Assembly (NCBI GenBank): GCA_934203075.1
Contig: CAKPYT010000040.1
Coordinates: forward strand, 62,001 to 126,000
Reading direction: 5' to 3'
Source of the DNA: an uncultured Clostridia bacterium
GTDB taxonomy: Bacteria; Bacillota; Clostridia; Christensenellales; CAG-314
DNA length: 64,000 bases
Part shown: one piece after another, positions 36,493-44,623 of the stretch
Position numbering within the stretch: the first letter of the stretch is position 1
Layout of the letters: every line of letters starts with the position of its first letter
Translations under genes and position numbers: made by a program
Notes under the pieces: generated by a model
Seen by the model: the letters and a program-made list of their open reading frames with translations, nothing else
Databases searched by the model: none
What the model was told of the DNA's origin: nothing

Positions 36493-36952
36493 TTACATAG
36501 GTTTTGCCGCAATCGTGCTGATTCTGGTTCCAAATGCAATTTACGCAAAAAAGAACCCGAACGGATTTCAAAATGTCTACCGCAACAAAGCGATGGAAAT
36601 CGGCGAACAAATCGGGCGATACGGCTGCTTTCTTTTGATGATTTTTAACCTGCCCGAAACCTGGTTCGGTTTTTGGTTTGACGGGGCGTTTACGGTGTAC
36701 GCTGTCGGCACCGCCGTATTGGTTGCTTTGTATCTGCTCGGGTGGATCACCTGTTGGAACAGGCACTTTCTTTTCCGTGCGTATGCTCTTTCTGTTTTGC
36801 CGAGTGTTTTGTTTCTGTTTACGGGCATTCTGCTGCGAAACGTTCCGCTCTCGGTATGCGCTTGTATTTTTGCGCCTTGTCATATCACGATTTCCGTAAA
36901 AAACGCATGCCTTGAGGGCAAGAACAAAGCGGAACCGAAGCAAAAAGCGTAA
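36479..36952 (+). CDS. small integral membrane protein of unknown function
   Basis: 157 aa beginning MSWFNYIGFAAIVLILVPNA, with four predicted membrane spans (about residues 4-22, 47-65, 70-90 and 101-130). I do not recognise a named domain. It resembles small membrane proteins often encoded beside acetyltransferases in Clostridia. The start lies inside the upstream acetyltransferase gene, suggesting co-translation. Confidence 0.65.
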   Translation: MSWFNYIGFAAIVLILVPNAIYAKKNPNGFQNVYRNKAMEIGEQIGRYGCFLLMIFNLPETWFGFWFDGAFTVYAVGTAVLVALYLLGWITCWNRHFLFRAYALSVLPSVLFLFTGILLRNVPLSVCACIFAPCHITISVKNACLEGKNKAEPKQKA

Positions 36953-37058
36953 AATGAAAGGGAGAAAGGCGCGGGCGACAGATTTGTCGCGAAACAGGGC
37001 TTGATTTGCGGGAGGAGCCCCGGCATTTTTTCAAAAACGAAATTCAGGGAGAAAAAAG

Positions 37059-37811
37059 ATGATTTTTTGTTTTTCCGGCACAGGAAACAGCCGGTATATC
37101 GCAAAGCGGATTGCCGAAGCAACGTCGGAGGAAATACTGGATCTGAACCAAAAGATAAAAACGCAGGACGTCTCTCCGCTGCGGACGGGACAAAACGTGA
37201 TCGTTGTAGTGCCAACGTACGCATGGCGTATCCCGCGGATGGTGTCGGAGTGGCTTGCCTAAACGGAGTTGACGGATGCGGAACGAATCTGGTTTGTGAT
37301 GGACTGCGGCGACGGAATCGGCAATGCGGCGGAATACAATCGCCGCCTGGCAGAGCAAAAGCACCTGCACTACATGGGAACGGCGCAAATCGTGATGCCG
37401 GAAAATTATATCGCAATGTTTCGTGTGCCGACCGTGGATGAAGCCAAAAGAATCGTACAAAAAGCGGAACCGTCCGTGGAAGAAGTTCTTACGCAAATCC
37501 GGGCAGGGCAGGCCTTTGCCGCACCCAAAAGAAAATGCGGCGATCGTTTTCTGAGTGGCCCCGTAAACCGGGTATTCTATCGTTTTTGTATCAGATCTTC
37601 CGCATTTTACGGCAAGGACACTTGCATCGGTTGCGGTTTGTGTGTGGAGAAGTGCCCCCGAAACAACGTTCGGCTGAAGGACGGCAAACCCGTGTGGGGA
37701 AAAGAATGCACGCATTGTATGGCTTGCATTTGCTATTGCCCGACGGAAGCGATCGAGTACGGGAAGAAGAGCGAGGGCAAACCGCGGTATTATTTTGAAA
37801 AGTTGAAATGA
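37059..37811 (+). pseudogene. EFR1-type flavodoxin-ferredoxin protein with one in-frame stop
   Basis: The reading frame runs for 251 codons and is interrupted only by TAA at 37260-37262 (codon 68). Before it lies a flavodoxin-like start (MIFCFSGTGNSRYIAKRIA) ending VPTYAWRIPRMVSEWLA. After it, in the same frame, the protein continues TELTDAERIWFVMDCGDG and ends with two 4Fe-4S motifs, CIGCGLCVEKCP and CTHCMACICYCP. Total length equals that of intact family members. It could be a recent loss, a strain variant or a base-calling error. GGGAG stands six bases before the ATG. Confidence 0.8.
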
Positions 37812-37842
37812 AAAGGCACCGAAATGCCGAAAAGGAATCAAA

Positions 37843-37880
37843 AAACCCTCACGGAAAAATTCCGTGAGGGTTTCGTTTTG
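37843..37880. terminator. bidirectional terminator between the EFR1 gene and rplI
   Basis: A perfect 13-bp stem AAACCCTCACGGA/TCCGTGAGGGTTT with a 5-nt loop. A and T runs on both sides let it stop transcription from either of the convergent genes. Confidence 0.88.
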
Positions 37881-37956
37881 AGATAAAAGAGGGGACGAAG
37901 GAATCTTGCGGAATCCTTTCCGAGGGCGTGCTCCTTTTTGCAGCGATTCTGCGCGA

Positions 37957-38424
37957 TTATTTGCTTTCCCCCAAATCGCTCAGTACTTTCAGTTGAAAGG
38001 CAGAGGAAACTCCCGGGTACAGTTTTACCGGTACGGAATAGATTCCCGGGTTTTTAATTGCCTGGTTCAGCACGATTTGTTTTTTATCCACTTCGTAGCC
38101 TTGTGCCGCCAAAGCTTCGGCAATTTCTTTCCCGGAAACGCTTCCGAAAATTTTGCCGCCTTTGCCGCCTTTCAGGTAAAGTGTCAGTTCAAATCCTTTC
38201 AGGCGATTTGCCAGATCTACGGCTTTTAAGCGGTTTTGTTCTTCCTGATAGGCTTCTGCCTGTTTTTTCAGCGAAACGACGTTGAGCGCGTCCGTCGTGG
38301 CAACAATCGCGAGTTTGCGCGGCAATAAAAAGTTGTTTGCGTACCCTTCACTGACGCTTACGACTTCTCCCTTTTTTCCCTGGCCTTTGACGTCTGCCAA
38401 CAACACAACTTTCATGTTTTTCAT
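37957..38424 (-). CDS. rplI: 50S ribosomal protein L9
   Basis: L9 is an elongated stalk-base protein that limits frameshifting. The 155-aa product begins [35 protein letters not shown], the family signature, then the long central helix and a C-terminal domain with [25 protein letters not shown] stands about 6 bases before the first ATG. It is monocistronic here rather than next to dnaB or rpsF, with its own consensus promoter. Confidence 0.97.
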   Translation of the reverse strand: MKNMKVVLLADVKGQGKKGEVVSVSEGYANNFLLPRKLAIVATTDALNVVSLKKQAEAYQEEQNRLKAVDLANRLKGFELTLYLKGGKGGKIFGSVSGKEIAEALAAQGYEVDKKQIVLNQAIKNPGIYSVPVKLYPGVSSAFQLKVLSDLGESK

Positions 38425-38445
38425 AAGAACACCTCTTGTTTCTTT

Positions 38446-38474
38446 ATTTTATTCGGTTTTCGGCGGTTTGTCAA
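38446..38474 (-). promoter_or_regulatory. rplI promoter
   Basis: On the minus strand TTGACA (38474-38469), 17-bp spacer, TAAAAT (38451-38446), 22 bp before the rplI ATG. Confidence 0.8.
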
Positions 38475-38532
38475 CGCAACGACGGTTTAGTTTTTGCTCT
38501 TTTGGACAAAACTAGGTTCGGAGGTACGAAAA

Positions 38533-38679
38533 ATGAAACAAAAAATCAATTGTAAGGTCAAAGCGTGCGAACATTTGGATTGTGACGGAAAATGTTGTTC
38601 TTTGGATAGCATCACCGTAAAATGCGACGCATCCTGCCCGACGGCACACTATTGCGAGCAGTTCCGCGAAAAGCGTTAA
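38533..38679 (+). CDS. DUF1540 cysteine-rich small protein
   Basis: 48 aa with eight cysteines (7, 12, 17, 21, 22, 31, 35, 41) in the spacing of DUF1540, including CSLDSITVKCDASC. Such proteins are widespread in Clostridia, probably bind zinc or another metal, and have no assigned function. CGGAGG at 38519-38524 lies eight bases before the ATG. Confidence 0.88.
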   Translation: MKQKINCKVKACEHLDCDGKCCSLDSITVKCDASCPTAHYCEQFREKR

Positions 38680-38716
38680 GCTGCAAAAATAGGTTGCTTT
38701 CCGAAAGGGCTTTTGA

Positions 38717-38745
38717 TTGACTTTTCTATCGCTTCACGATATAAT
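38717..38745 (+). promoter_or_regulatory. prs promoter
   Basis: TTGACT (38717-38722), 17-bp spacer, TATAAT (38740-38745). The gene start is 37 bp downstream. Confidence 0.85.
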
Positions 38746-38781
38746 ACCATCGAAGGTCCTTTCGGAGGGGTACATAGAATC

Positions 38782-39738
38782 ATGCAGAACAACATGCACG
38801 GAACAGTGAAAATTTTTGCGGGCAATGCTTGTCGCTCTTTGGCAGGCGCAATCGCTCGGGCACTCGGAGTGCCGTTGGGCGAAATGGAAGTCGGTCGGTT
38901 CAGCGACGGCGAAGTATCGGTAAGTATTCAGGAATCGGTGCGCGGTTGCGACGTGTTCCTGGTGCAGTCCACCTCCACCCCGGTGAACGAAAACCTGATG
39001 GAAATGTTAATCATCATCGACGCGTTCCGGCGTGCGTCTGCCGGCAGAATCACTGCCGTCATTCCGTATTTCGGTTATGCCAGACAGGATCGGAAAGCAA
39101 GGGCAAGAGATCCGATTTCGGCGAAATTAGTGGCAAATTTGTTAACCGCCGCCGGTGTAGATCGCATCCTCACGATGGATTTGCACTCCAGTCAGGTGCA
39201 AGGGTTTTTTGACGTCCCGGTGGATAACCTCATGGGAATGCCGGTGCTGACGAAATATTTTCTGCATAGCGATCTTGTGAAAGAGGATCTGGTCATCGTT
39301 TCGCCGGATGTGGGCAGCGTTGCCCGTTCCAGAAAAATGGCAACTCGCTTCAATGCGCCGCTTGCCATCATCGATAAACGGCGTCCTAAAGCAAACGTCA
39401 TGGAAGTTATGAACATCGTCGGGGATGTAAAGGGCAAAACGTGCCTGATGATTGACGATATGATCGATACCGCAGGGACGATCACGCAAGGCGCCAAAGC
39501 CTTGGCGGATCACGGCGCAAAACGAGTGCTGGCCTGTTGCTCCCACGGGGTGCTGAGCGGCCCCGCGATCGAGCGGATTACCAATTCCCCTCTGGAAAAA
39601 GTCGTGATTCTGGATACGATCGAACAGCCGGCAGGAAAACTGACGGATAAATTCGTGCAGGTTCCGGTAGCGGAATTGTTTGCGGAGACCATTGCGCGCA
39701 TTTCCGGAGATCAACCGGTGAGTAAACTTTTTGAATAA
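38782..39738 (+). CDS. prs: ribose-phosphate pyrophosphokinase
   Basis: Makes PRPP from ribose 5-phosphate and ATP for nucleotide, His and Trp synthesis. 318 aa from the ATG at 38782, normal for the family. Diagnostic blocks: [43 protein letters not shown] (ATP and substrate loop), [12 protein letters not shown] and the PRPP loop [21 protein letters not shown] at 38764-38770 is 11 bases upstream. A further upstream in-frame extension would fall inside the promoter and is rejected. Confidence 0.96.
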   Translation: MQNNMHGTVKIFAGNACRSLAGAIARALGVPLGEMEVGRFSDGEVSVSIQESVRGCDVFLVQSTSTPVNENLMEMLIIIDAFRRASAGRITAVIPYFGYARQDRKARARDPISAKLVANLLTAAGVDRILTMDLHSSQVQGFFDVPVDNLMGMPVLTKYFLHSDLVKEDLVIVSPDVGSVARSRKMATRFNAPLAIIDKRRPKANVMEVMNIVGDVKGKTCLMIDDMIDTAGTITQGAKALADHGAKRVLACCSHGVLSGPAIERITNSPLEKVVILDTIEQPAGKLTDKFVQVPVAELFAETIARISGDQPVSKLFE

Positions 39739-39764
39739 TTTTCAGCAAGACGAAAGTTCTGTCT

Positions 39765-39797
39765 GCGGGTACGCAAAAATGCGTACCCGCTTTTTTT
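39765..39797 (+). terminator. prs terminator
   Basis: An 11-bp perfect stem GCGGGTACGCA/TGCGTACCCGC with an AAAA loop, followed by seven T. Confidence 0.95.
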
Positions 39798-40057
39798 GTA
39801 TGCGTCGGCATCGTTTTTCGGTCAACGCGGAGGGGGAGAGTGGGGCAGCATGCGACGGGTGTTGTTTCCCTTTTTATCGTTCGGGCAAAGCAAAAGGTTT
39901 TTACCGTGTGCGGTTGTCGGAGAGGTTCCGGAACCGGGATCGGCGTACGGAACCGGACGCACTGCGCTTCGTTTCGAGAGGCCGCCATTTCGGCAGGAAA
40001 CGGGGGCTTGAGGCAAAATAAGTGCTGTTTCGTCGCAATTCGCAGCGCAGGGGCGGC
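39798..40057. other. no recognisable gene
   Basis: About 260 bases between the prs terminator and the next gene. Several short open frames overlap here on both strands but none has a ribosome site with a protein-like sequence. No repeat or convincing promoter is visible. Confidence 0.5.
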
Positions 40058-40069
40058 AATACTTTACGC

Positions 40070-40534
40070 ATGAAAAAAGTACCGTTTTCGTTAAAAATAC
40101 AATGTGCCGTACTCATCCTTGCGGTAGCGCTCGGGTGCGGCATGCCGAAAAGTTTTTTGGATTTGCGTGGCCTGGAGCAGGGGACTTTTTATGCTTACTA
40201 TGCCGGCACGGCCCCGGAGAGTTCGCTCCGGACGGTGCAAAACGGGGCCGGGAGCATTGTGGAAGGAACGCTTGCGGAAATCGCAGCACTCCCACAGGAG
40301 GGGGTCAGCGGGTACACGGTAAAACTCCCTGCCGATTTCGATTGGCAGGAATGGTTTTTGCAAAACGAAGTGACCGTGGTGCAAACGCAGGAGGATTTCT
40401 TTTCCATTGCCTATTGCTATACTCCGCGCCTTAAGGGACATATCGTGGCGGACGGAAGGGCGATAAATCTGCAGCTTGTCGTGCGGGAGGATTGCGTTCT
40501 GCTCGGTACTCCGGTTCTCCTGGGCAGTTATTAA
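40070..40534 (+). CDS. secreted or membrane-anchored protein of unknown function
   Basis: 154 aa. The first ~28 residues (MKKVPFSLKIQCAVLILAVALG) are a signal peptide or anchor. The remaining ~125 residues form a small, mainly beta-looking domain with one WQEWF patch. I recognise no family. The nearest neighbour downstream is an M23 peptidase with a similar anchor, so a joint envelope role is possible. No ribosome site stands before the ATG. AATACT at 40058-40063 lies six bases upstream and could be a -10 box of a leaderless transcript, though the -35 is poor. Confidence 0.55.
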   Translation: MKKVPFSLKIQCAVLILAVALGCGMPKSFLDLRGLEQGTFYAYYAGTAPESSLRTVQNGAGSIVEGTLAEIAALPQEGVSGYTVKLPADFDWQEWFLQNEVTVVQTQEDFFSIAYCYTPRLKGHIVADGRAINLQLVVREDCVLLGTPVLLGSY

Positions 40535-40600
40535 AAAAAGCAGGTTTAGAAGAGGCGGAAAGGGCAATACTTCAGCAGAAAACAGGAGGAAATCAAGGAT

Positions 40601-41215
40601 ATGCGAAACAGTAAAGTAATTTCTTTTTTGAAACAAAATTTGGCATTTGTGATCATCGTGTCGTGCATTGTCGTCCTGTCCGTTGTTTTAATTGCGGCAG
40701 GCGTAAAGAAAGCACAAACCGTCCCGACGGGACAAGTCCCCAAGCCGGACAATCCGTCGTCCGGCGGAACCAAAAAACCGGAAGAAAAGCCGACGGATAC
40801 GTCCTGGACGTTGCCGGTCAGCACGGCAAAAATAGGCATGGACTACAGCGATACCGAGTTTGTGTGGAACGAAGTTCTGGGCGAATTTTCCATTCACCAG
40901 GCAGTGGACTTTTTGGCAGAAGCCGGTTGTGACGTGTATGCCGTGATGGACGGCACCGTAAAGAGCGTTGAGAAAAACACCTTGGACGGAACGGTCATCG
41001 TGATCGATCACGGGGACGGCGTCGTGGCAACCTACGGCTCTTTGGCGGAGGACGTTTCGGTAAAAGCCGGCGATAAGGTCAAGAAAGGAGATTGCATCGG
41101 AAAAGTATCGGACAGCGCATTGTGCGAATTCAATCAGGGGCATCACCTGCACTTTGTGGTAGAGAAAAACGGCAAGCGCGTGAATCCGAGAGAATATCTG
41201 AAATCGTTAAAATAA
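40601..41215 (+). CDS. M23 (LytM-like) peptidase, SpoIIQ-like
   Basis: 204 aa. One N-terminal membrane helix (residues ~14-34), a Pro/Lys-rich linker, then a LytM domain from about residue 85. Zinc ligands are present as HQAVD (His99, Asp103) and HHLHF (His182, His184), so it could be an active peptidoglycan endopeptidase. Size and layout match SpoIIQ of Clostridia, which links mother cell and forespore, but other M23 proteins share this plan. AGGAGG precedes the ATG. Confidence 0.8.
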   Translation: MRNSKVISFLKQNLAFVIIVSCIVVLSVVLIAAGVKKAQTVPTGQVPKPDNPSSGGTKKPEEKPTDTSWTLPVSTAKIGMDYSDTEFVWNEVLGEFSIHQAVDFLAEAGCDVYAVMDGTVKSVEKNTLDGTVIVIDHGDGVVATYGSLAEDVSVKAGDKVKKGDCIGKVSDSALCEFNQGHHLHFVVEKNGKRVNPREYLKSLK

Positions 41216-41259
41216 TGCGGAAGTTCGGGCGCTTCGGTTTGTAGGCTCGAAAAAGTGAC

Positions 41260-41302
41260 AACGCTTTCGGCAACTCAGGTTGCCGAAAGCGTTTGTTTTT
41301 TT
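41260..41302 (+). terminator. terminator after the M23 peptidase
   Basis: A perfect 15-bp stem AACGCTTTCGGCAAC/GTTGCCGAAAGCGTT with a TCAG loop, followed by TGTTTTTTT. Confidence 0.95.
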
Positions 41303-41373
41303 GCCGTATCGTCAACCGACACGGCGGTGTGTGCGTTCGGGGTGCGGAATCGTCTTCGTTTCCGCATTTTTGT

Positions 41374-41402
41374 TTGACATTTTCGGGGAAGGAGGGTATA
41401 AT
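41374..41402 (+). promoter_or_regulatory. consensus promoter of the MATE transporter gene
   Basis: TTGACA (41374-41379), 17-bp spacer, TATAAT (41397-41402), a perfect sigma-A match. Confidence 0.9.
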
Positions 41403-41410
41403 AGCGCCTT

Positions 41411-41463
41411 ACTTGTTAAAAAAGATAACACAAGTTACCGTGTGGGCACAAAATCGCCCACGC
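41411..41463 (+). promoter_or_regulatory. structured leader of the MATE transporter mRNA
   Basis: Two hairpins lie in the ~80-nt leader: ACTTGT/ACAAGT (41411-41435) and an 8-bp stem GTGTGGGC/GCCCACGC (41440-41463, one G-U pair). I cannot match it to a known riboswitch. It has no terminator, so any control would act on translation or RNA stability. Confidence 0.4.
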
Positions 41464-41490
41464 CGCTTGCAAGAGAAAGGAGAAAAACGA

Positions 41491-42969
41491 ATGAAAAAAC
41501 TCAGTTCCGTACTATCGGGGTTTTCTCGTCCCGTTGATTTGACAAACGGAACGCCGTGGAAGGTGATTTTAAGGTTTGCCGTGCCGATTATCGTTTCGTA
41601 TTTTCTGCAACAGGTTTACGTTCTGGCCGATGCGATTATCTGCGGGCAGGTGCTGACTTCTGCAGAGGTTGCCGGGGTAAACGATACGTTTCCGCTTACC
41701 TTCATTTTTTTGCAGTTTGCCTTCGGCTGTACGGCCGGTTTTTCCGTTCTCACGGCCCGTTACGTCGGGCAAAACGACGCTGCCGGTGTACGGAAGTCCT
41801 TTGCAACGCAAGTGTACCTTACGTTGGTCATTTCCGCCGTGCTGACGGTACTGTCTTTGGTGCTGCTGCCGTGGATGCTGCAACTCATTCATGTCACGCC
41901 GGAAAACCCGGAAGTGTATCAGGCAGCCTACCGCTATTGTTTCTTTTTGTTTTTGGGTATCGTTGCGCAAATGGGGTATAACTTTGTGTGCGGCATTTTG
42001 CGCGCTTATGGCGATTCCGTCACACCGCTGGTGTTTTTGGTTCTTTCCACTCTGTTGAATATCGGGCTGGACCTACTGTTTTTGCTCGTGTGGAAAAGCG
42101 GTCCGGCGGGGGCGGCCATCGCCACCGTTCTGGCGCAACTGGTCAGCGTTGCGGCGTGCACGGTGTATACGTTTGTAAAGTATCCGGAACTGCGCCTGCA
42201 TGCGGAAGATTTTCACATCGGTAAGGCCTGGGTTTCTCACCTCAGGGAGGGGGTTCCGCTCGGGCTGCAGTTTTCGGTATTGGCCATTGGCATCATTGTG
42301 ATGCAAAGTGCCGTTGTCCGGTTTGATCTCACACCGGCAGGGGTGTTTGTCGCCGGCACCCCCGCCCAAAACGGGTTCGGTGCCGCAAACAAACTCATCA
42401 ATTTTTTAATGGCCGCCTTCAACGGGCTCGGATCTGCCATCCTGGGGTATCATGCGCAGAACTACGGCAAATGCAACTACGAGCGGATCCGGAAAGGGAC
42501 CTTGCAAACACTCGGAATGATGCTGATCGTTGTCGGTGTTTGTTTGCTCGTCGGCGGGCTGCTTTCTGTCGGCGGGGCGTACCAGTATATTTTTATGAGT
42601 GCGGACAAGGTTTCGCCGGAGTCGATTCACTTCGGAAACGTTTTCCTTTTCGTGGATTTGGCGTTTTATGCCGTCCTTGGCTTTTTGATTGTGATACGCA
42701 GTGCCGTGCAGGGGATTTTTCTGCCGGCCTACGTATTGGGGGCCGGTATTGCGGAATTGGTGGCACGCATTCTGATTTGTGCGTTTTTGCCGGTTGCCGT
42801 CAACGGAGGGGCAATCGACAGTACCGCATCCTCTCTGGCTTTTGCCGCAGTGTGTTTTGGAGATCCCGGCGCATGGCTTTGCGGTTCGGCGGTGTTGTGT
42901 GTGCCTTTCTTCCGTTTTCTTTTGCAAAAAAAGTATCCGGCCGCGAAGGAAAGTGCAGAAGAAAAGTAG
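41491..42969 (+). CDS. MATE-family efflux transporter
   Basis: 492 aa with about 12 membrane helices, of the NorM/DinF-like multidrug and toxin extrusion group. The N-terminal repeat begins PWKVILRFAVPIIVSYFLQQVYVLADAIICG with the typical VNDTFPLTFIF and the C-terminal repeat has ANKLINFLMAAFNGLGSAI. Such pumps use Na or H gradients to export cationic drugs or metabolites. The substrate is unknown. AAAGGAG precedes the ATG. No clear terminator follows. Confidence 0.9.
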   Translation: MKKLSSVLSGFSRPVDLTNGTPWKVILRFAVPIIVSYFLQQVYVLADAIICGQVLTSAEVAGVNDTFPLTFIFLQFAFGCTAGFSVLTARYVGQNDAAGVRKSFATQVYLTLVISAVLTVLSLVLLPWMLQLIHVTPENPEVYQAAYRYCFFLFLGIVAQMGYNFVCGILRAYGDSVTPLVFLVLSTLLNIGLDLLFLLVWKSGPAGAAIATVLAQLVSVAACTVYTFVKYPELRLHAEDFHIGKAWVSHLREGVPLGLQFSVLAIGIIVMQSAVVRFDLTPAGVFVAGTPAQNGFGAANKLINFLMAAFNGLGSAILGYHAQNYGKCNYERIRKGTLQTLGMMLIVVGVCLLVGGLLSVGGAYQYIFMSADKVSPESIHFGNVFLFVDLAFYAVLGFLIVIRSAVQGIFLPAYVLGAGIAELVARILICAFLPVAVNGGAIDSTASSLAFAAVCFGDPGAWLCGSAVLCVPFFRFLLQKKYPAAKESAEEK

Positions 42970-43200
42970 AAAAAGCGTTTTTTCGGGGCGTCCGTGTTTG
43001 TGGAAAGTTTCTGTAACGGAGGGAAACGTCCTTTTCGGATTTTTTCTTTCGGAAGTGCGGCGCAGGGGGCATCGTTTGCAGAATCGTAAAAAAACGGTTT
43101 GTTTTTGTGCGGAGCCGTTTTGTTTCCGAAAGGGGGAAAAGAGAAAAAGGGAGGGGGCGTTTCCGAAAACGGATTCTTCCGTGATTTTTTCAACACCCTC

Positions 43201-43229
43201 TTGACAAGGCTCGTCCGGGTTGGTAAGAT
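43201..43229 (+). promoter_or_regulatory. promoter of the small membrane protein at 43254
   Basis: TTGACA (43201-43206), 17-bp spacer, TAAGAT (43224-43229). The 230 bases before it, back to the MATE gene, hold nothing I can identify. Confidence 0.8.
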
Positions 43230-43253
43230 AATAAATACTAGGAGGAAATGCTT

Positions 43254-43565
43254 ATGAAAAACCAAAATCTGGAAAAGTTTTTTGATATCCTCGGCGAGAT
43301 TCTTGCCGTTGTGTTGGTGCTTGTGTATGCGGTTTTGATTTTGAACGCAACGTTCAATTTCATCCCGGAAGGAACGATTCTCAACATTCTGAAAGTGCTG
43401 CAAACCTACGGAGCTTTGGCATTGGTGGCCATCGTCGGAATGGAAGCAATGTCCAAACGGAATACTCTGTTTCAGATTATTTTCCTGGCGCTCGTCGCAC
43501 TGATTGTTGTCTTTATGTTTTTCCCGGGGACGTACGAGAATTTCATCAACATCATCAAACAATAA
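43254..43565 (+). CDS. small membrane protein of unknown function
   Basis: 103 aa with three hydrophobic helices (about residues 10-32, 48-64 and 72-92) and no recognised domain. ATG 43254 is chosen because GGAGG at 43241-43245 is eight bases before it. The ATG at 43248 is too close. It may be co-transcribed with the flavin reductase, with only a weak hairpin between them. Confidence 0.7.
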   Translation: MKNQNLEKFFDILGEILAVVLVLVYAVLILNATFNFIPEGTILNILKVLQTYGALALVAIVGMEAMSKRNTLFQIIFLALVALIVVFMFFPGTYENFINIIKQ

Positions 43566-43581
43566 CAAAAAACAGGGAACG

Positions 43582-43601
43582 GGGCGCTGCGGCGCCCTTT
43601 T
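43582..43601 (+). terminator. weak terminator before the flavin reductase gene
   Basis: Stem GGGCGC/GCGCCC with loop TGCG followed by TTTT. It ends 16 bp before the next ATG and probably allows partial readthrough. Confidence 0.6.
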
Positions 43602-43616
43602 CTGTTGGAGGCAGTC

Positions 43617-44309
43617 ATGGCAAAAAAACAATGGAAAGGCAGCACGCTGCTGGCCCCGGTGCCGGCAGTACTGGTCAGCTGCGCCGACGGCGAAACAAAA
43701 AACCTCATCACGATCGCCTGGACGGGGATTGTCAACAGCGACCCGCCTATGACGTACGTTTCGGTTCGCCGCGAGCGGTTCAGTTACGATTTGATAAAAC
43801 AGTCCGGCGAGTTTGTCATCAATCTCGTAACGGAAGATATGGTTTGGGCAACGGACTATTGCGGTATCAAAACGGGGCGCACGGTGGATAAAGCCAAAGA
43901 AACTGGATTGCACTACGTCCCTTCGCAGGAAGTCGGCTGTCCCTCCGTGGCGGAAAGTCCGTTGTCGTTGGAGTGTAAAGTAAAACAGCGTATTCCGCTC
44001 GGTTCGCATGATATGTTTCTGGCGGAAATCGTGAACGTCGCCGTGGAGGAATCTCTTCTGACGACGGACGGGAGACTGGCGCTGGAGCGGGCAAAACTGG
44101 TTGCGTATGCGCATGGGGATTATTTTACGCTTGGCAAAAGAACGGGTAAGTTCGGCTACAGTGTAAAGAAACCGGAAAAGCGCCGCCGCAGAAAAGAAGC
44201 AGCAAAAGTGCAGAACGGAGGATCGGCCGAACCGTCCCGTAAAAAACCGGAAGGGAAAAAACGCCCTGCTCCAAAGAAACGTACGAAGCGGCCCGAAGCG
44301 GAAAAGTAA
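43617..44309 (+). CDS. flavin reductase-like (flavoredoxin) protein with basic tail
   Basis: 230 aa. Residues 1 to ~178 form an FMN-binding split-barrel domain: VPAVLVSCADGETKNLITIAWTG, NSDPPMTYVSVR and GEFVINLVTEDM are typical of flavoredoxin-type proteins. The last ~50 residues are a Lys/Arg/Pro-rich tail (KKPEKRRRRKEAAK and GKKRPAPKKRTKRP) not found in most relatives and probably disordered. TTGGAGG precedes the ATG. Physiological partner unknown. Confidence 0.87.
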   Translation: MAKKQWKGSTLLAPVPAVLVSCADGETKNLITIAWTGIVNSDPPMTYVSVRRERFSYDLIKQSGEFVINLVTEDMVWATDYCGIKTGRTVDKAKETGLHYVPSQEVGCPSVAESPLSLECKVKQRIPLGSHDMFLAEIVNVAVEESLLTTDGRLALERAKLVAYAHGDYFTLGKRTGKFGYSVKKPEKRRRRKEAAKVQNGGSAEPSRKKPEGKKRPAPKKRTKRPEAEK

Positions 44310-44420
44310 CGTTGCCGGGCAGGCGGAAAAGGCGTTTTGCCTTTTGCGGCGAAAGGGGAGGTCTTGACCCGGAAGCGCTGCTTTCGCTGCGGGCTCCCGC
44401 AAGTCTATCGTAAAAAACAG

Positions 44421-44451
44421 AAAAGTGCCTGGGAATACGGCACTTTTTTTT
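44421..44451 (+). terminator. terminator after the flavin reductase gene
   Basis: Stem AAAAGTGCC/GGCACTTTT with a 9-nt loop, ending in eight T. It isolates the Pho promoter just downstream. Confidence 0.85.
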
Positions 44452-44468
44452 GTTGCGGAAAAACGCAC

Positions 44469-44533
44469 TTTACAAAAACTTTACAAATTCCTTACCGAAA
44501 GCGAACGGTAAAGTTTTTGTAAACTGTTATAAT
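44469..44533 (+). promoter_or_regulatory. Pho-box promoter of Na/phosphate cotransporter 2
   Basis: Three boxes at exact 11-bp steps: TTTACA (44469), TTTACA (44480) and CTTACC (44491). The 16-mer TTTACAAAAACTTTAC (44469-44484) is repeated in perfect inverted form at 44508-44523. A TATAAT box lies at 44528-44533 with no good -35 (ACGGTA), as expected of an activator-dependent promoter. The pattern matches known PhoP/PhoB boxes, and phoB-phoR lie 6 kb downstream. Confidence 0.8.
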
Positions 44534-44623
44534 AAAAAAGGAAAAATACGATGTAAAAACGAAAACGGGGCAATGTTTTTAGAGAGAACGCTTCGTGTGT
44601 ACGCATCGGGAGGAAAAACGAAT

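Noticed and set aside
37260..37262. Programmed readthrough or recoding of the TAA in the EFR1 gene
   Set aside because: TAA is the least leaky stop, there is no selenocysteine or pyrrolysine context, and intact relatives have an ordinary codon here.
39796..40021. Several 60-90-codon open frames after prs
   Set aside because: Overlapping frames on both strands, none with a ribosome site plus protein-like sequence.
42729..44468. 579-codon minus-strand open frame across the MATE gene, the small membrane gene and the flavin reductase
   Set aside because: It runs antisense through three recognisable genes and two promoters. No protein-like motifs.
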